NCBI GenBank assembly: GCA_029262675.1
Contig: JAJCYW010000021.1
Span: 62,001 to 126,000 of the forward strand
Reading direction: 5' to 3'
Length of the DNA stretch: 64,000 bases
Source of the DNA: Chloroflexota bacterium
GTDB taxonomy: Bacteria > Chloroflexota > Dehalococcoidia > DSTF01 > RBG-16-68-14
Program-made: the position numbers and the translations under genes
Notes under the pieces: generated by a model
Databases searched by the model: none
The model's input: only the letters and a program-made list of their open reading frames with translations
Told to the model about the DNA's origin: nothing
Shown: one piece after another, positions 25,641-33,516 of the stretch
Position numbering within the stretch: position 1 is the first letter of the stretch
Layout of the letters: each line of letters opens with the position of its first letter

Positions 25641-26114
25641 ATGAACGCGGAGACCGCCCTGTTCGCAGGCGAGCTGCAGCGACTGCTGGACAAGCTCGTC
25701 GCATTGATCGAGCCGCTCGACGATACGCAGATCAACTGGCAGCCGCCGTTGCGTAACGCCAATAGCCGCTACGCGCTGGCGGCGCACATCCTGGGAAACC
25801 TGGAAGCCTGGGTGCTCGGCATTGTCGCCGGCCAGGCCATCGACCGCGACCGGCCCGGCGAGTTCGCCGCGCGCGGCCCAGACGGGGCGTGGCTGGTCGA
25901 GCGCGCGCGAACGCTGGGGCGACAGTTCGACGTTGCGCTCGCGGCGTTAGCTCCGGAGTCGCTCGACGAGCAACGCGACCCCCCGAAAGTGCTCTGGGGC
26001 GAGGGAGAGCCCCGGCCGCGCAGCGTGCGCGAGGCGCTGATGGTGACGATAGAACACGCCGCGATGCACATCGGCCAGATAGAGCTGACGGAGGACATGG
26101 CCGCGGCCACGTAG
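25641..26114 (+). CDS. DinB/DfsB-like four-helix protein
   Basis: A 157-aa protein of the DinB superfamily, which often binds a metal through three His residues and includes thiol-dependent transferases. Seen: ALAAHILGNLEAWVLG (first His near residue 49) and IEHAAMHIGQIELTEDM (the paired His near the C-terminus). Activity cannot be predicted. The ATG at 25641 follows AAGGGGAG. It is co-directional between miaA and dapF with short gaps. Confidence 0.75.
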   Translation: MNAETALFAGELQRLLDKLVALIEPLDDTQINWQPPLRNANSRYALAAHILGNLEAWVLGIVAGQAIDRDRPGEFAARGPDGAWLVERARTLGRQFDVALAALAPESLDEQRDPPKVLWGEGEPRPRSVREALMVTIEHAAMHIGQIELTEDMAAAT

Positions 26115-26135
26115 CCCCAGCCAGAACAATACGAG

Positions 26136-27029
26136 ATGCAATTCACGAAGCTTCACGGCGCTGGCAACGACTTCATCGTCGTCGATGGGCGCGCGAACGA
26201 GGCCGACTGGACTAAGCTCGCGCGGGCGATCTGCGACCGGCACTTCGGCGCCGGCGCGGACGGCCTGCTCGTCGCCGGCGAGTCGGACGTGGCCGCGCTG
26301 CGGATGGGGCTCTACAACGCGGACGGCTCGGAGGCAGAGATGTCGGGCAACGGCATGCGGTGCTTCGTGAAGTACGCGGTCGACCACAGCCTCGTGAAGC
26401 CGGACGGCGGAACGATCCAGGTGGACACGCTGGCCGGCGTCATTGAGGCAGGCGTGACGCTAGCGGACGGGAAAGTCGATTCGGTGCGCGTGACGATGGG
26501 ACGCCCGCGCTTCGAGCCGCGGGAGATACCGGTTGCCGTGGAGGCCGAGCCGCCGCTGCAGGACGTGCCAATCGACGTGGAAGGCAAGATCTACGCGTCG
26601 ACATGCATATCGATGGGCAACCCACACGCCGTTCACTTCGTCGACACGCCCGTCGCCGACTTCCCGCTGGCGGCCGTCGGCCCTCAGGTCGAGCGCCACC
26701 GGCTCTTTCCAGAGCGCGTGAACTTCGAGGTGGCGCGCGTCCTCGCCAACGACAGCATCGAGGTGCGCACGTGGGAGCGCGGCGTCGGCGAGACGCTGGC
26801 CTGCGGAACAGGCGCGTCGGCCGTGATGGTCGCCGCCCACCTGCGCGGACTCGTCGGCGACCGGGCGGAGGTGCGCGAACGCGGCGGCACGCTGATCGTC
26901 GAGTGGGCCGGCGGCGACAGCGAGGTGTTCCTCACCGGCGACGCTGTGGAGATCTACAGCGGCGAGTGGCCGGAGGGCGGCGCGCATGCTGGCGAGGGCG
27001 TCTCCCCTGCCGAGGAGACGCTGACATGA
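26136..27029 (+). CDS. dapF: Diaminopimelate epimerase, first active-site Cys replaced by Ser
   Basis: DapF interconverts LL- and meso-diaminopimelate for lysine and peptidoglycan synthesis. 297 aa with both family halves: KLHGAGNDFIVVDG at the start, NADGSEAEMSGNGMRCF, and ETLACGTGASAVMVAA. The canonical motif has Cys before GN; here it is Ser70, while the second base, Cys223, is kept. Cys76 lies six residues after Ser70. The stop overlaps the next ATG (ATGA). Together with dapL it supports the diaminopimelate aminotransferase route. Whether Ser70 is functional is open. Confidence 0.92.
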   Translation: MQFTKLHGAGNDFIVVDGRANEADWTKLARAICDRHFGAGADGLLVAGESDVAALRMGLYNADGSEAEMSGNGMRCFVKYAVDHSLVKPDGGTIQVDTLAGVIEAGVTLADGKVDSVRVTMGRPRFEPREIPVAVEAEPPLQDVPIDVEGKIYASTCISMGNPHAVHFVDTPVADFPLAAVGPQVERHRLFPERVNFEVARVLANDSIEVRTWERGVGETLACGTGASAVMVAAHLRGLVGDRAEVRERGGTLIVEWAGGDSEVFLTGDAVEIYSGEWPEGGAHAGEGVSPAEETLT

Positions 27030-27964
27030 AGCAGCTACGCCGCCTGGACGCCGGCGCGGACAACCCGTTCCTTCGCGCCCAGACCTACGCGCTGCGGTCC
27101 ATATCGTGCGATCACGAGGCGTTCCAGACACTCCAGCGCGAGCGACCGGAGCTAGTCGTCGTCGAGAACGACGGCCTGCTCTTCGCGGACGTCGGCCCCG
27201 GCATCGCCAACCTGCAGTACGGCTTTCGCAACACGGATGCCTTCGCCGCACACTTCCCGCGCATGCTAGAGGCGCTGTTTCCGGCCATCGACCAGCGTGA
27301 CGCGGCGATGGGGCTTAGGCTGCGGTTGACGGATACGTCCAGCCGCCCGTTCATCGAACCGACGCTGCTCAACCTGGCGTTTGACGTCACGCGCGACTGG
27401 CTGCGGATGACGCTGCCGGCGCTGCCCCGGCGCAGCAGCGTCAGCTTGTTCCGCGCCGCGAACAAGGACGAGATCGCGCCGGGCTACGTTCTGCGACCGG
27501 CTCGCGGTGACGACGCGGAAGCGATCGCCGCGCTCGACTCGGCGGTGTTCGCTACGTCGTGGCTGACGGCGGCGGTCGTGCGCCATCGCATGGCCGATGC
27601 CCCAACATTTCGCGTGCTGGAGGAGGTCGCGGCTGCTGGCGCGATTGGCTTCCTGCGGCTCGCCGCTCGTGAGTCGGGAGAAGGCTACGTTTCGGACATC
27701 GTGCTGCACCCCAGGCATCACCGGCACGGCCTGGGCGAGGCGATGATGCGCTGGGCGCTGGCCTACTTCCGTAGCGAAGGACTGAAGTCGGCGGCGCTGA
27801 CGGTGAACTCCGACAATGGCGCCGCGATTGCGCTCTATCGCAAATTAGGGTTCGAGGCCGGCGCGACTGGGCTGGACTATCGCCGGCCGCTGGACGAAGA
27901 TGAGGTGCGGCAGACACTGGAGAAGCGCCGCACCACCTACATTACGACGAGGAGACGATTTTGA
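27026..27964 (+). CDS. GNAT family N-acetyltransferase, two-domain
   Basis: A 312-aa protein. The C-terminal half is a clear GNAT domain: VLRPARGDDAEAIAALDSAVF, then YVSDIVLHPRHHRHGLGEAMM (acetyl-CoA pyrophosphate loop H-R-H-G-L-G) and VNSDNGAAIALYRKLGFE, close to RimI-type enzymes. The N-terminal half (about 150 residues) has no recognisable motif and may be a degenerate second domain. ATG 27026 overlaps the dapF stop, and the stop overlaps the dapL TTG (TTGA), so the three are translationally coupled. The substrate is unknown. Confidence 0.85.
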   Translation: MKQLRRLDAGADNPFLRAQTYALRSISCDHEAFQTLQRERPELVVVENDGLLFADVGPGIANLQYGFRNTDAFAAHFPRMLEALFPAIDQRDAAMGLRLRLTDTSSRPFIEPTLLNLAFDVTRDWLRMTLPALPRRSSVSLFRAANKDEIAPGYVLRPARGDDAEAIAALDSAVFATSWLTAAVVRHRMADAPTFRVLEEVAAAGAIGFLRLAARESGEGYVSDIVLHPRHHRHGLGEAMMRWALAYFRSEGLKSAALTVNSDNGAAIALYRKLGFEAGATGLDYRRPLDEDEVRQTLEKRRTTYITTRRRF

Positions 27965-29121
27965 ACCAAGCGCAACGCGTACAGGAGCTGCCGCCCTACC
28001 TCTTCGCCGCCATCAGCCGCAAGATCGCCGAGAAGCGCGCGGAGGGCGTCGACGTGATCTCGTTCGCGATCGGCGACCCGGACCTGCCAACGCCGCCGCA
28101 CATAGTCGAGTCGCTCGTCGACGCGGCGCGCGACCCGGCGAACCAGGGCTATCCGGAGACCGACGGCCTGCCGGAGTATCGCCGCGCCGTCGCCGGCTGG
28201 TACGAGCGCAGGTTCGGCCTGACGTTCGACCCGGACGCCGAGGTGGTGCCGCTGATCGGCTCCAAGGAAGGCATCGCGCACCTGCCGCTCTGCTTCATCG
28301 ATCCAGGCGACGTCGCGCTGGTGCCCGACCCGGGCTACCCGGTCTACCCGGTCTCCGTGCAACTCGCCGGCGGCGTCTGCCACTCGCTGCCGCTGCTGGA
28401 GGAGAAAGGCTTCCTTCCCGACCTGGACGCCGTCCCGGACGACGTCGCCGCCAAGGCCAAGATGCTTTGGCTGAACTATCCGAGCAACCCGACCTCGGCC
28501 GTCGCCAGCCTCGACTTCTTCGAAAAAGCGGCCGCGTTCGCGAAACAGCACGACATCGTCGTCGTCCACGACATGGCCTACAGCGAGATCGCCTACGACG
28601 AGTACGTGCCGCCCAGCTTCCTTGAAGCGCCGGGCGCACGAGAGGTGGGCATCGAGGTACATTCGCTATCGAAGAGCTACAACATGACGGGTTGGCGGAT
28701 CGGGATGGCCGTCGGCAACGCCGACCTGATCGGCGTGCTGGGCCGCGTGAAATCGAACCTCGACTCGGGCATCCCCAACCCGATCCAGCGGATGGCGATA
28801 ACTGCATTAGAGGGTGACCAAAGTTTCATCGCGACCAACAACGCCATCTACCAGCGCCGCCGCGATATGCTCGTCGAGGCGGTGCGGAGCGCCGGGCTGC
28901 GGGTGACGCCGCCCAAGGCCAGCCTCTACCTCTGGTGCGGACTGCCCTCCGGCGTCGGCTCGATAGACTTCGCGGCCCGGCTGCTGGACGAGACGGGCGT
29001 CGTCGTGACGCCCGGCGTCGGCTACGGCCAGCACGGCGAGGGCTACGTGCGCCTCTCGCTCACCGTGCCTGACGACCGCCTGGCGGAGGGTATCAAACGA
29101 TTGAAGGCCTGGCGGGGGTAG
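27961..29121 (+). CDS. dapL: LL-diaminopimelate aminotransferase
   Basis: PLP aminotransferase making LL-diaminopimelate from tetrahydrodipicolinate and glutamate in one step, bypassing the acylated intermediates. 386 aa. The N-terminus QRVQELPPYLFAAISRKIAEK, then FAIGDPDLPTPPHIVE, NYPSNPTSAVA, EVHSLSKSYNMTGWRIG (Schiff-base Lys) and YVRLSLTVPDDRL match the DapL group found in Chloroflexota and other bacteria. The TTG start at 27961 follows GAGGAGACGATT and overlaps the previous TGA. Pairing with dapF supports the assignment over a generic aspartate aminotransferase. Confidence 0.88.
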   Translation: MNQAQRVQELPPYLFAAISRKIAEKRAEGVDVISFAIGDPDLPTPPHIVESLVDAARDPANQGYPETDGLPEYRRAVAGWYERRFGLTFDPDAEVVPLIGSKEGIAHLPLCFIDPGDVALVPDPGYPVYPVSVQLAGGVCHSLPLLEEKGFLPDLDAVPDDVAAKAKMLWLNYPSNPTSAVASLDFFEKAAAFAKQHDIVVVHDMAYSEIAYDEYVPPSFLEAPGAREVGIEVHSLSKSYNMTGWRIGMAVGNADLIGVLGRVKSNLDSGIPNPIQRMAITALEGDQSFIATNNAIYQRRRDMLVEAVRSAGLRVTPPKASLYLWCGLPSGVGSIDFAARLLDETGVVVTPGVGYGQHGEGYVRLSLTVPDDRLAEGIKRLKAWRG

Positions 29122-29180
29122 GGGAAGAGCTCCCCGAGTGTGCTTCAAGCCGCGGGCGGATGCTAGCGCCTTGAACCGTG

Positions 29181-30032
29181 CTACGTCAGATGAATGTTCT
29201 GCTCGATGAGATTCCTGACGTAGGATAGAGAATGATCAAGCTCCAGAGCCTCGAAGGCCTCGCCCCAACTAACCGCGACAGATTCTACCTCATGCTTGGA
29301 TTCGAGACCGAGAGTTATGAGCTGGCATGGAGTTCCGAGGAGACGCTCGAACATGAAGCCTTGCAGTTCCACTTGATTGACTCGGCCTTGTTCTGGGCCA
29401 AAGATCTCGTCAAACACTTTCTTGTCGCGGCTGCTCGTAGGATATTGACCTTCGGCGCTCGACAGTTTCGCCTCAACACACAACGGCTTCATGCCAGGAA
29501 TCAGAACCACTACATCCGGCTTGATATTGAAGGACCACTTGAAGCGACAGAAGTCTCTGAACTCTGCTGGTTGCTCGCGAAACCTATCGGCTAGTACGGC
29601 GACGCTCCATCGCCCTGGGTATACGATGTCGCCTCTGATGCGTTTCCCCCACCGGCCTGCGAAGTATTCATTGAAGTCTGATGCATCGTCAGGAAAGCTC
29701 CCCGTATTGTAGTGGCTTAGCCCGTCCACGCGCCCCAGGAGTTCGGATATCAGTAGCCGCTTCCGGTGGCTGTCAGTTCCAAGGCTGTCCCAGTAGTCCC
29801 TCAGAAAAGTGAACTCCACGTACACCTGACTTTCGGACAGACTCTCCGCTTGAAGCCTGTGTTCGGCAGGCAACTTGTTGTTGATCAGCGCAATGAACGC
29901 CTCAAGATTGTGTCCTCGTTGCATGAGTAAGTGGGCAAGGACCGCACAAAACAGGCGCTCTTCCCTTACAATCCGGTGGAACCCTCCCAGACCACTCAGC
30001 ATGCCCGAGCGTATTGTAACCTGCTCTTTCAT
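29181..30032 (-). CDS. Orphan PD-(D/E)XK nuclease-like protein
   Basis: A 283-aa protein of no recognised family. Near residue 185, FNIKPDVVVLIPGMKPLCVEAKLSS shows the order PD, then a short spacer, then E-A-K on a predicted beta strand, the core of PD-(D/E)XK nucleases. The N-terminal half (GGFHRIVREERLFCAVLAHLLM) is helical. No methyltransferase, helicase or other defence gene adjoins it. GC content is noticeably lower than in flanking genes, suggesting horizontal gain. ATG 30032 lacks a Shine-Dalgarno sequence; TAGACT ends 6 nt before it. Confidence 0.5.
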   Translation of the reverse strand: MKEQVTIRSGMLSGLGGFHRIVREERLFCAVLAHLLMQRGHNLEAFIALINNKLPAEHRLQAESLSESQVYVEFTFLRDYWDSLGTDSHRKRLLISELLGRVDGLSHYNTGSFPDDASDFNEYFAGRWGKRIRGDIVYPGRWSVAVLADRFREQPAEFRDFCRFKWSFNIKPDVVVLIPGMKPLCVEAKLSSAEGQYPTSSRDKKVFDEIFGPEQGRVNQVELQGFMFERLLGTPCQLITLGLESKHEVESVAVSWGEAFEALELDHSLSYVRNLIEQNIHLT

Positions 30033-30038
30033 GCCGCC

Positions 30039-30044
30039 AGTCTA
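30039..30044 (-). promoter_or_regulatory. Candidate -10 box for the PD-(D/E)XK-like gene
   Basis: TAGACT on the minus strand ends 6 nt before the ATG at 30032, with no Shine-Dalgarno sequence. It shares the leaderless layout of native genes even though the gene looks foreign by composition. Confidence 0.35.
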
Positions 30045-30200
30045 GCACGCGGCTCCCGAGCCAAGAGGCGCGGCCTGCCAGCCCGGCGGTAGACTGTCCC
30101 CTGACGCACGCGGGTTGGAGACGGTGAGCGCCTCGCGAAAGCAAGGGCCGGGGACGGAGAAGTTGGCGGAGTCGAGGGCCGCTCGATAACATCACGCGGG

Positions 30201-30956
30201 ATGAAGATTCGCATCGTTACTGACCAGGCCGTTCACCATCAGGCCGGCGAGATCGCGGGAACCGTCTACGTCAGCGGCGGCGACCGGGACGAAAGCATTG
30301 AAGCGCTGCGGCTTGAACTTCAAGAGCTCGTGCCAAATCGAGGGGGCGGAACTAGCGCGAGAGTGCGGCAGACCTCGGTGCTGCAGGACGACCCGATAGC
30401 GGTGGCTCCGGGCTCTGAGCGCGCCTATCGATTCGCCTTCCAACTGCCGCAGAACTGCCGGGTCTCGGACGGCGGATGCGGCTGGCAGATCGTCGCAGTC
30501 GCCGCTGGCCGGCCGGAGCACGACGCGAGGGCAACGTTGGTTCTGGAAGTGCAACCTTCGAAGGAGATCCTGGCGTTAGTCGAGGCCTGCGTATCCCGCC
30601 TGAAGTGCTCCGTGAAGAGCAGGACGTGGGGCGGCTCCAGGGGAATGACGCGCGTCGTACTGCGACCGTCTGCCGCTCTCCGGCCGGAGATCGATTCGTT
30701 GCAGTTCACACTATCGCAGGATGTGGGAGGCGGCGTTGGAGGGTCGCTCCTCATTCGGCACGCCAGGAAATCGTTCCTGGAATCCGTGCGCGCGCTATTC
30801 GGGCCGTACCGCCGTTACAGGCCGCGGAAGCCGATTGCCATGGCCCTGGAGCGGTTCTTCCGCGGGGACGCCAGGGCGAACGAGGAAGCGATCGCTCAGC
30901 ACATAGGCGGCCTGATCGACGAGGCGATCCGAGAGCGGGAGCAGCAGACGAAATGA
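30201..30956 (+). CDS. Spo0M-like / arrestin-fold protein
   Basis: A 251-aa soluble protein. The opening KIRIVTDQAVHHQAGEIAGTVYVSGG and the alternating strands with EALRLELQELV fit the SpoOM/arrestin-like beta-sandwich, where an early P/AGE..GTV turn is typical. The C-terminal ~60 residues (FGPYRRYRPRKPIAMALERFF) are basic then helical. Bacillus Spo0M affects sporulation and cytoskeleton contacts, but nothing here suggests sporulation; the role is unknown. No ribosome site is evident. The gene ends 34 nt before the convergent tRNA. Confidence 0.55.
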   Translation: MKIRIVTDQAVHHQAGEIAGTVYVSGGDRDESIEALRLELQELVPNRGGGTSARVRQTSVLQDDPIAVAPGSERAYRFAFQLPQNCRVSDGGCGWQIVAVAAGRPEHDARATLVLEVQPSKEILALVEACVSRLKCSVKSRTWGGSRGMTRVVLRPSAALRPEIDSLQFTLSQDVGGGVGGSLLIRHARKSFLESVRALFGPYRRYRPRKPIAMALERFFRGDARANEEAIAQHIGGLIDEAIREREQQTK

Positions 30957-30990
30957 GAGGCCCCACTGCACCAGCCAGAGGCAGCGATAT

Positions 30991-31066
30991 TGGTGGGCCC
31001 GCCAGGATTCGAACCTGGGACCAACCGGTTATGAGCCGGCCGCTCTAACCACTGAGCTACGGGCCC
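30991..31066 (-). tRNA. tRNA-Met (CAT anticodon)
   Basis: 76 nt including an encoded CCA. The acceptor GGGCCCG (5' end at 31066) pairs with CGGGCCC; the D arm is GCTC..GAGC; the anticodon stem GCCGG/CCGGT encloses loop CTCATAA with anticodon CAT; the T arm CCAGG-TTCGAAT-CCTGG is perfect. The first acceptor pair is G-C, so this is not the initiator type with an unpaired end. It is an elongator Met tRNA or, less likely, tRNA-Ile2 with lysidine at C34; sequence alone does not separate them fully. Confidence 0.93.
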
Positions 31067-31090
31067 GCACGCGCTCCGTCCCGAGTATAA

Positions 31091-31118
31091 CAGCAGCCCC
31101 CCGTTAGGAGGGCTGTTG
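31091..31118 (-). terminator. Hairpin between thiolase and tRNA
   Basis: On the minus strand CAACAGCCCTCC pairs with GGGGGGCTGCTG around TAAC (12 positions, one G-U and one mismatch), followed by TTATA. It lies between the thiolase stop and the tRNA and may terminate thiolase transcripts. Confidence 0.5.
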
Positions 31119-31150
31119 TAGTGGTTCCACTGTTGTTGCGCTAGCATGTC

Positions 31151-31171
31151 GCGCATCGCAACGCGATGCGC
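31151..31171. terminator. Perfect 9-bp hairpin after thiolase (second of pair)
   Basis: GCGCATCGC (31151-31159) and GCGATGCGC (31163-31171) flank an AAC loop. It lies 2 nt from the hairpin that covers the thiolase stop codon. Confidence 0.55.
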
Positions 31172-31173
31172 AA

Positions 31174-31196
31174 GGTAACCGGCTATGCCGGTTACC
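31174..31196. terminator. Perfect 9-bp hairpin covering the thiolase stop
   Basis: GGTAACCGG (31174-31182) and CCGGTTACC (31188-31196) enclose CTATG. The TAA stop of the thiolase (31194-31192) is inside the stem. With the next hairpin it forms the tandem pair seen after several genes here. Confidence 0.55.
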
Positions 31197-32358
31197 CCAA
31201 CCGCTCGATGATCGTCGCCGTGCCGAGGCCACCGCCGCAGCACATCGTCTGCAGGCCGTAGCGGCCGCCCGTGCGCTCCAGCTCGTGCAGCAGCGTCGTC
31301 ATCAGCTTGGCGCCTGTGCAGCCCAGCGGATGGCCCAGCGCAATCGCGCCGCCGTTGACGTTGACCTTGCGCATGTCCGCACCGGTCTCCTTCTCCCAGG
31401 CCAGGACGACGGACGCGAACGCCTCGTTGATCTCGACGAGGTCGATATCGTCGAGCGTGAGACCGGCCTTCTTGAGGACCTTGGGCGTGGCCGTGATCGG
31501 CCCCGTCAGCATCAGCACCGGGTCGGAGCCGACGACGGCCTGCGCGACGATACGGGCCCGCGGCTTAACGTTCAGTTCCTTTGCCTTCGCCGCCGACATC
31601 AGCAGCACGGCGGCTGCGCCGTCCGAGATCTGGCTGGAGTTGCCGGCCGTGTGGACGCCATCCTCACGGAACGGCGGCTGGAGCGTCGCCAGCTTCTCAA
31701 CCGTCGTCCCCGGGCGGATACCTTCATCCTCTTCGAACATCGTCTCGACGCCGTCGAGGTTGACCTTGACCGGCGTGATCTCGCGCTTGAAGCGGCCTTC
31801 TTCGCGGGCGCGTGCGGCCTTCATCTGACTCTCGCAACCGAACTGATCGGTCTGCTCCCGCGTGATCCCCCACTTCTTGGCGATCTCTTCCGCGGATATG
31901 CCCTGCGATGTCAGACCGTACAGCTCCATCAGCTCCGGCGGAAACGGGAAACCCGTGTCCTCGTTCGCCATGGTAGACCCCATCGGTATGCGGCTCATAT
32001 TCTCCACGCCGCAGCCGATCGTCACGTCGCAGACGTCGGCCTGGATCAGGTTCGCGGCGAAGTGGATGGCCTGTTGACCTGAGCCGCACTGGCGGTCGAC
32101 GGTCGTCGCCGGCACTTCGAACGGGAACCCGGCCGTTAGCATCGCGTTGCGGGCGACGTTGAGCGCCTGCTCGCCCACCTGGTCGACGCAGCCGGAAATA
32201 ACGTCCTCAACGATGCCCGGCTCCAAGCCGGCGCGGCCCATCAGCTCCTTGAGCGCGTGCGACAGCAGCACCACCGGATGGACGCCGCTGAGGCTGCCCC
32301 CGCGGCGGCCGACGGCTGTGCGCACGGCTTCGACGATTACTACGTCCCGGTCGTTCAT
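31192..32358 (-). CDS. Acetyl-CoA acetyltransferase (thiolase)
   Basis: Type II thiolase, 388 aa, condensing or cleaving acyl-CoA units. Active-site Cys in TTVDRQCGSGQQAIHFAA (near residue 88), NEAFASVV, the His loop NVNGGAIALGHPLGCTGA, and the second Cys in TMCCGGGLGTA at the C-terminus. The substrate may be acetoacetyl-CoA or longer 3-ketoacyl-CoA; the sequence does not decide between biosynthesis and beta-oxidation. ATG 32358 is supported by GGAGGCAACAACC. Three hairpins follow the stop. Confidence 0.93.
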   Translation of the reverse strand: MNDRDVVIVEAVRTAVGRRGGSLSGVHPVVLLSHALKELMGRAGLEPGIVEDVISGCVDQVGEQALNVARNAMLTAGFPFEVPATTVDRQCGSGQQAIHFAANLIQADVCDVTIGCGVENMSRIPMGSTMANEDTGFPFPPELMELYGLTSQGISAEEIAKKWGITREQTDQFGCESQMKAARAREEGRFKREITPVKVNLDGVETMFEEDEGIRPGTTVEKLATLQPPFREDGVHTAGNSSQISDGAAAVLLMSAAKAKELNVKPRARIVAQAVVGSDPVLMLTGPITATPKVLKKAGLTLDDIDLVEINEAFASVVLAWEKETGADMRKVNVNGGAIALGHPLGCTGAKLMTTLLHELERTGGRYGLQTMCCGGGLGTATIIERLG

Positions 32359-32502
32359 GGTTGTTGCCTCCAATGACTTATTGTTGGCTTGGTAGCCCTG
32401 CTTACGGAGCGATTATAGCAAGTGCCGCTGTGAGCGGCGCACGTTTGTCGCTTACGTTAGGCCGCTGCGCTCCTCGAGAAGCGCGCTCGATCATGATTCA
32501 CT

Positions 32503-33516
32503 TCATTCGCGGACGAAAAGGAGCGTTCCATCACGGTCCTGCAGCGCACCTGAGAGGACGACAATATCGAGTCCCCGCTCCACGCCCAGCGCGACGGCGA
32601 TCGGCGACGTCTCGACTACGTCGAACTGCCCGGCGGAGGCGGCTTCCGTCAGCGCCGACTGAGAGAGGTACGAGACATCGAGGTCGACGCTGTCCGACGT
32701 GACGATGCCCTGCTCGATCGCGAAGAGCGCGGCGCGACGGCCCGGGTGGTCGAGGACCGCGAGACTAACGGTGACCCTGTCCCCTTCCGCCGCGATGGTT
32801 AGCGGCGGGTCATCCTCGTCTTCCGCGGTGTTGAACAGGACGCTCTCTAGTTCGGGCGCCGCTTCGATGTCACCGACATCGACGGCGACAGTCCAGAGGC
32901 TGAGAAGCTGCGCCACCACGTCTTCGGAGAAATCGCCGAAGAGCAGATCGTGGCGCTCCCACCACCAGGCGACGAACTCCGCGTCCGAGTCCGCATCGCC
33001 GGAAACGGCCTGGAACACGCCACTTCGATTCGCGTCGAAGTAGACACGAGCTTCGGTGAAGAGACGGTTGGTCTCCAGAAACGCCTCGCGCTTGCTGGCC
33101 GCGACATCGGCGTACGTCGTCAGCACGGACGTGAGGATCGGCGATTTCGCCAGCGCGCGCACCTCTTCCGAAACGTGGGAGAGAACGCGATAGTCGCCGT
33201 CCTCGAGCATCGCAAAGGCATCGAGGCCGCGAACGAGCGCCGCGTCGATCTCGCCCCCAGCAAGCAGCGTCCGTAGCGATTCCGAAGGCGCTTCGTGTAG
33301 GGTGACATCGCCTTCGGCCGGACTCGCCTCCAGCTCGTATCCAGCCTGCATGAGGTAGCGGTACTCGAGCGTAGCAGCGTCGACCAGGGACACAACGCCG
33401 ACGTCGCGGCCGCGCAGCTCGCTCGGGCTGCTGATTCCAGTCGGCGTGGTCTCGCCGCCGCCGCAGGCGGCAACGAAGACGGCCACGACGAGGATCGACG
33501 CCAACGGCCGTATCAC
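32503..33516 (-). CDS. Substrate-binding lipoprotein with apparently circularly permuted lobes
   Basis: A 337-aa lipoprotein (signal residues 1-17, lipobox VAAC at 15-18). The mature chain starts GISSPSELRGRDVGVVSL, a segment that in NMT1/SsuA-type binding proteins occurs in the middle, after the first lobe. The segment that normally begins such proteins, VTVSLAVLDHPGRRAALFAIEQG to DRDGTLLFVRE (residues 248-337), is at the C-terminus. Joining the end to the start restores the usual order. The ligand is unknown and no ABC permease or ATPase adjoins. The GTG start overlaps the menG stop (GTGA), so it is coupled to menaquinone methyltransferase. Confidence 0.7.
   Translation of the reverse strand: MIRPLASILVVAVFVAACGGGETTPTGISSPSELRGRDVGVVSLVDAATLEYRYLMQAGYELEASPAEGDVTLHEAPSESLRTLLAGGEIDAALVRGLDAFAMLEDGDYRVLSHVSEEVRALAKSPILTSVLTTYADVAASKREAFLETNRLFTEARVYFDANRSGVFQAVSGDADSDAEFVAWWWERHDLLFGDFSEDVVAQLLSLWTVAVDVGDIEAAPELESVLFNTAEDEDDPPLTIAAEGDRVTVSLAVLDHPGRRAALFAIEQGIVTSDSVDLDVSYLSQSALTEAASAGQFDVVETSPIAVALGVERGLDIVVLSGALQDRDGTLLFVRE

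Noticed and set aside
26603..27025. Long upstream extension of the GNAT gene
   Set aside because: Antisense-like Arg-rich sequence overlapping dapF out of frame; ATG 27026 overlaps the dapF stop as expected for coupling.
31091..31196. Hairpin series before the tRNA as a riboswitch
   Set aside because: The hairpins follow the thiolase stop and precede only a tRNA; no conserved aptamer core was recognised.
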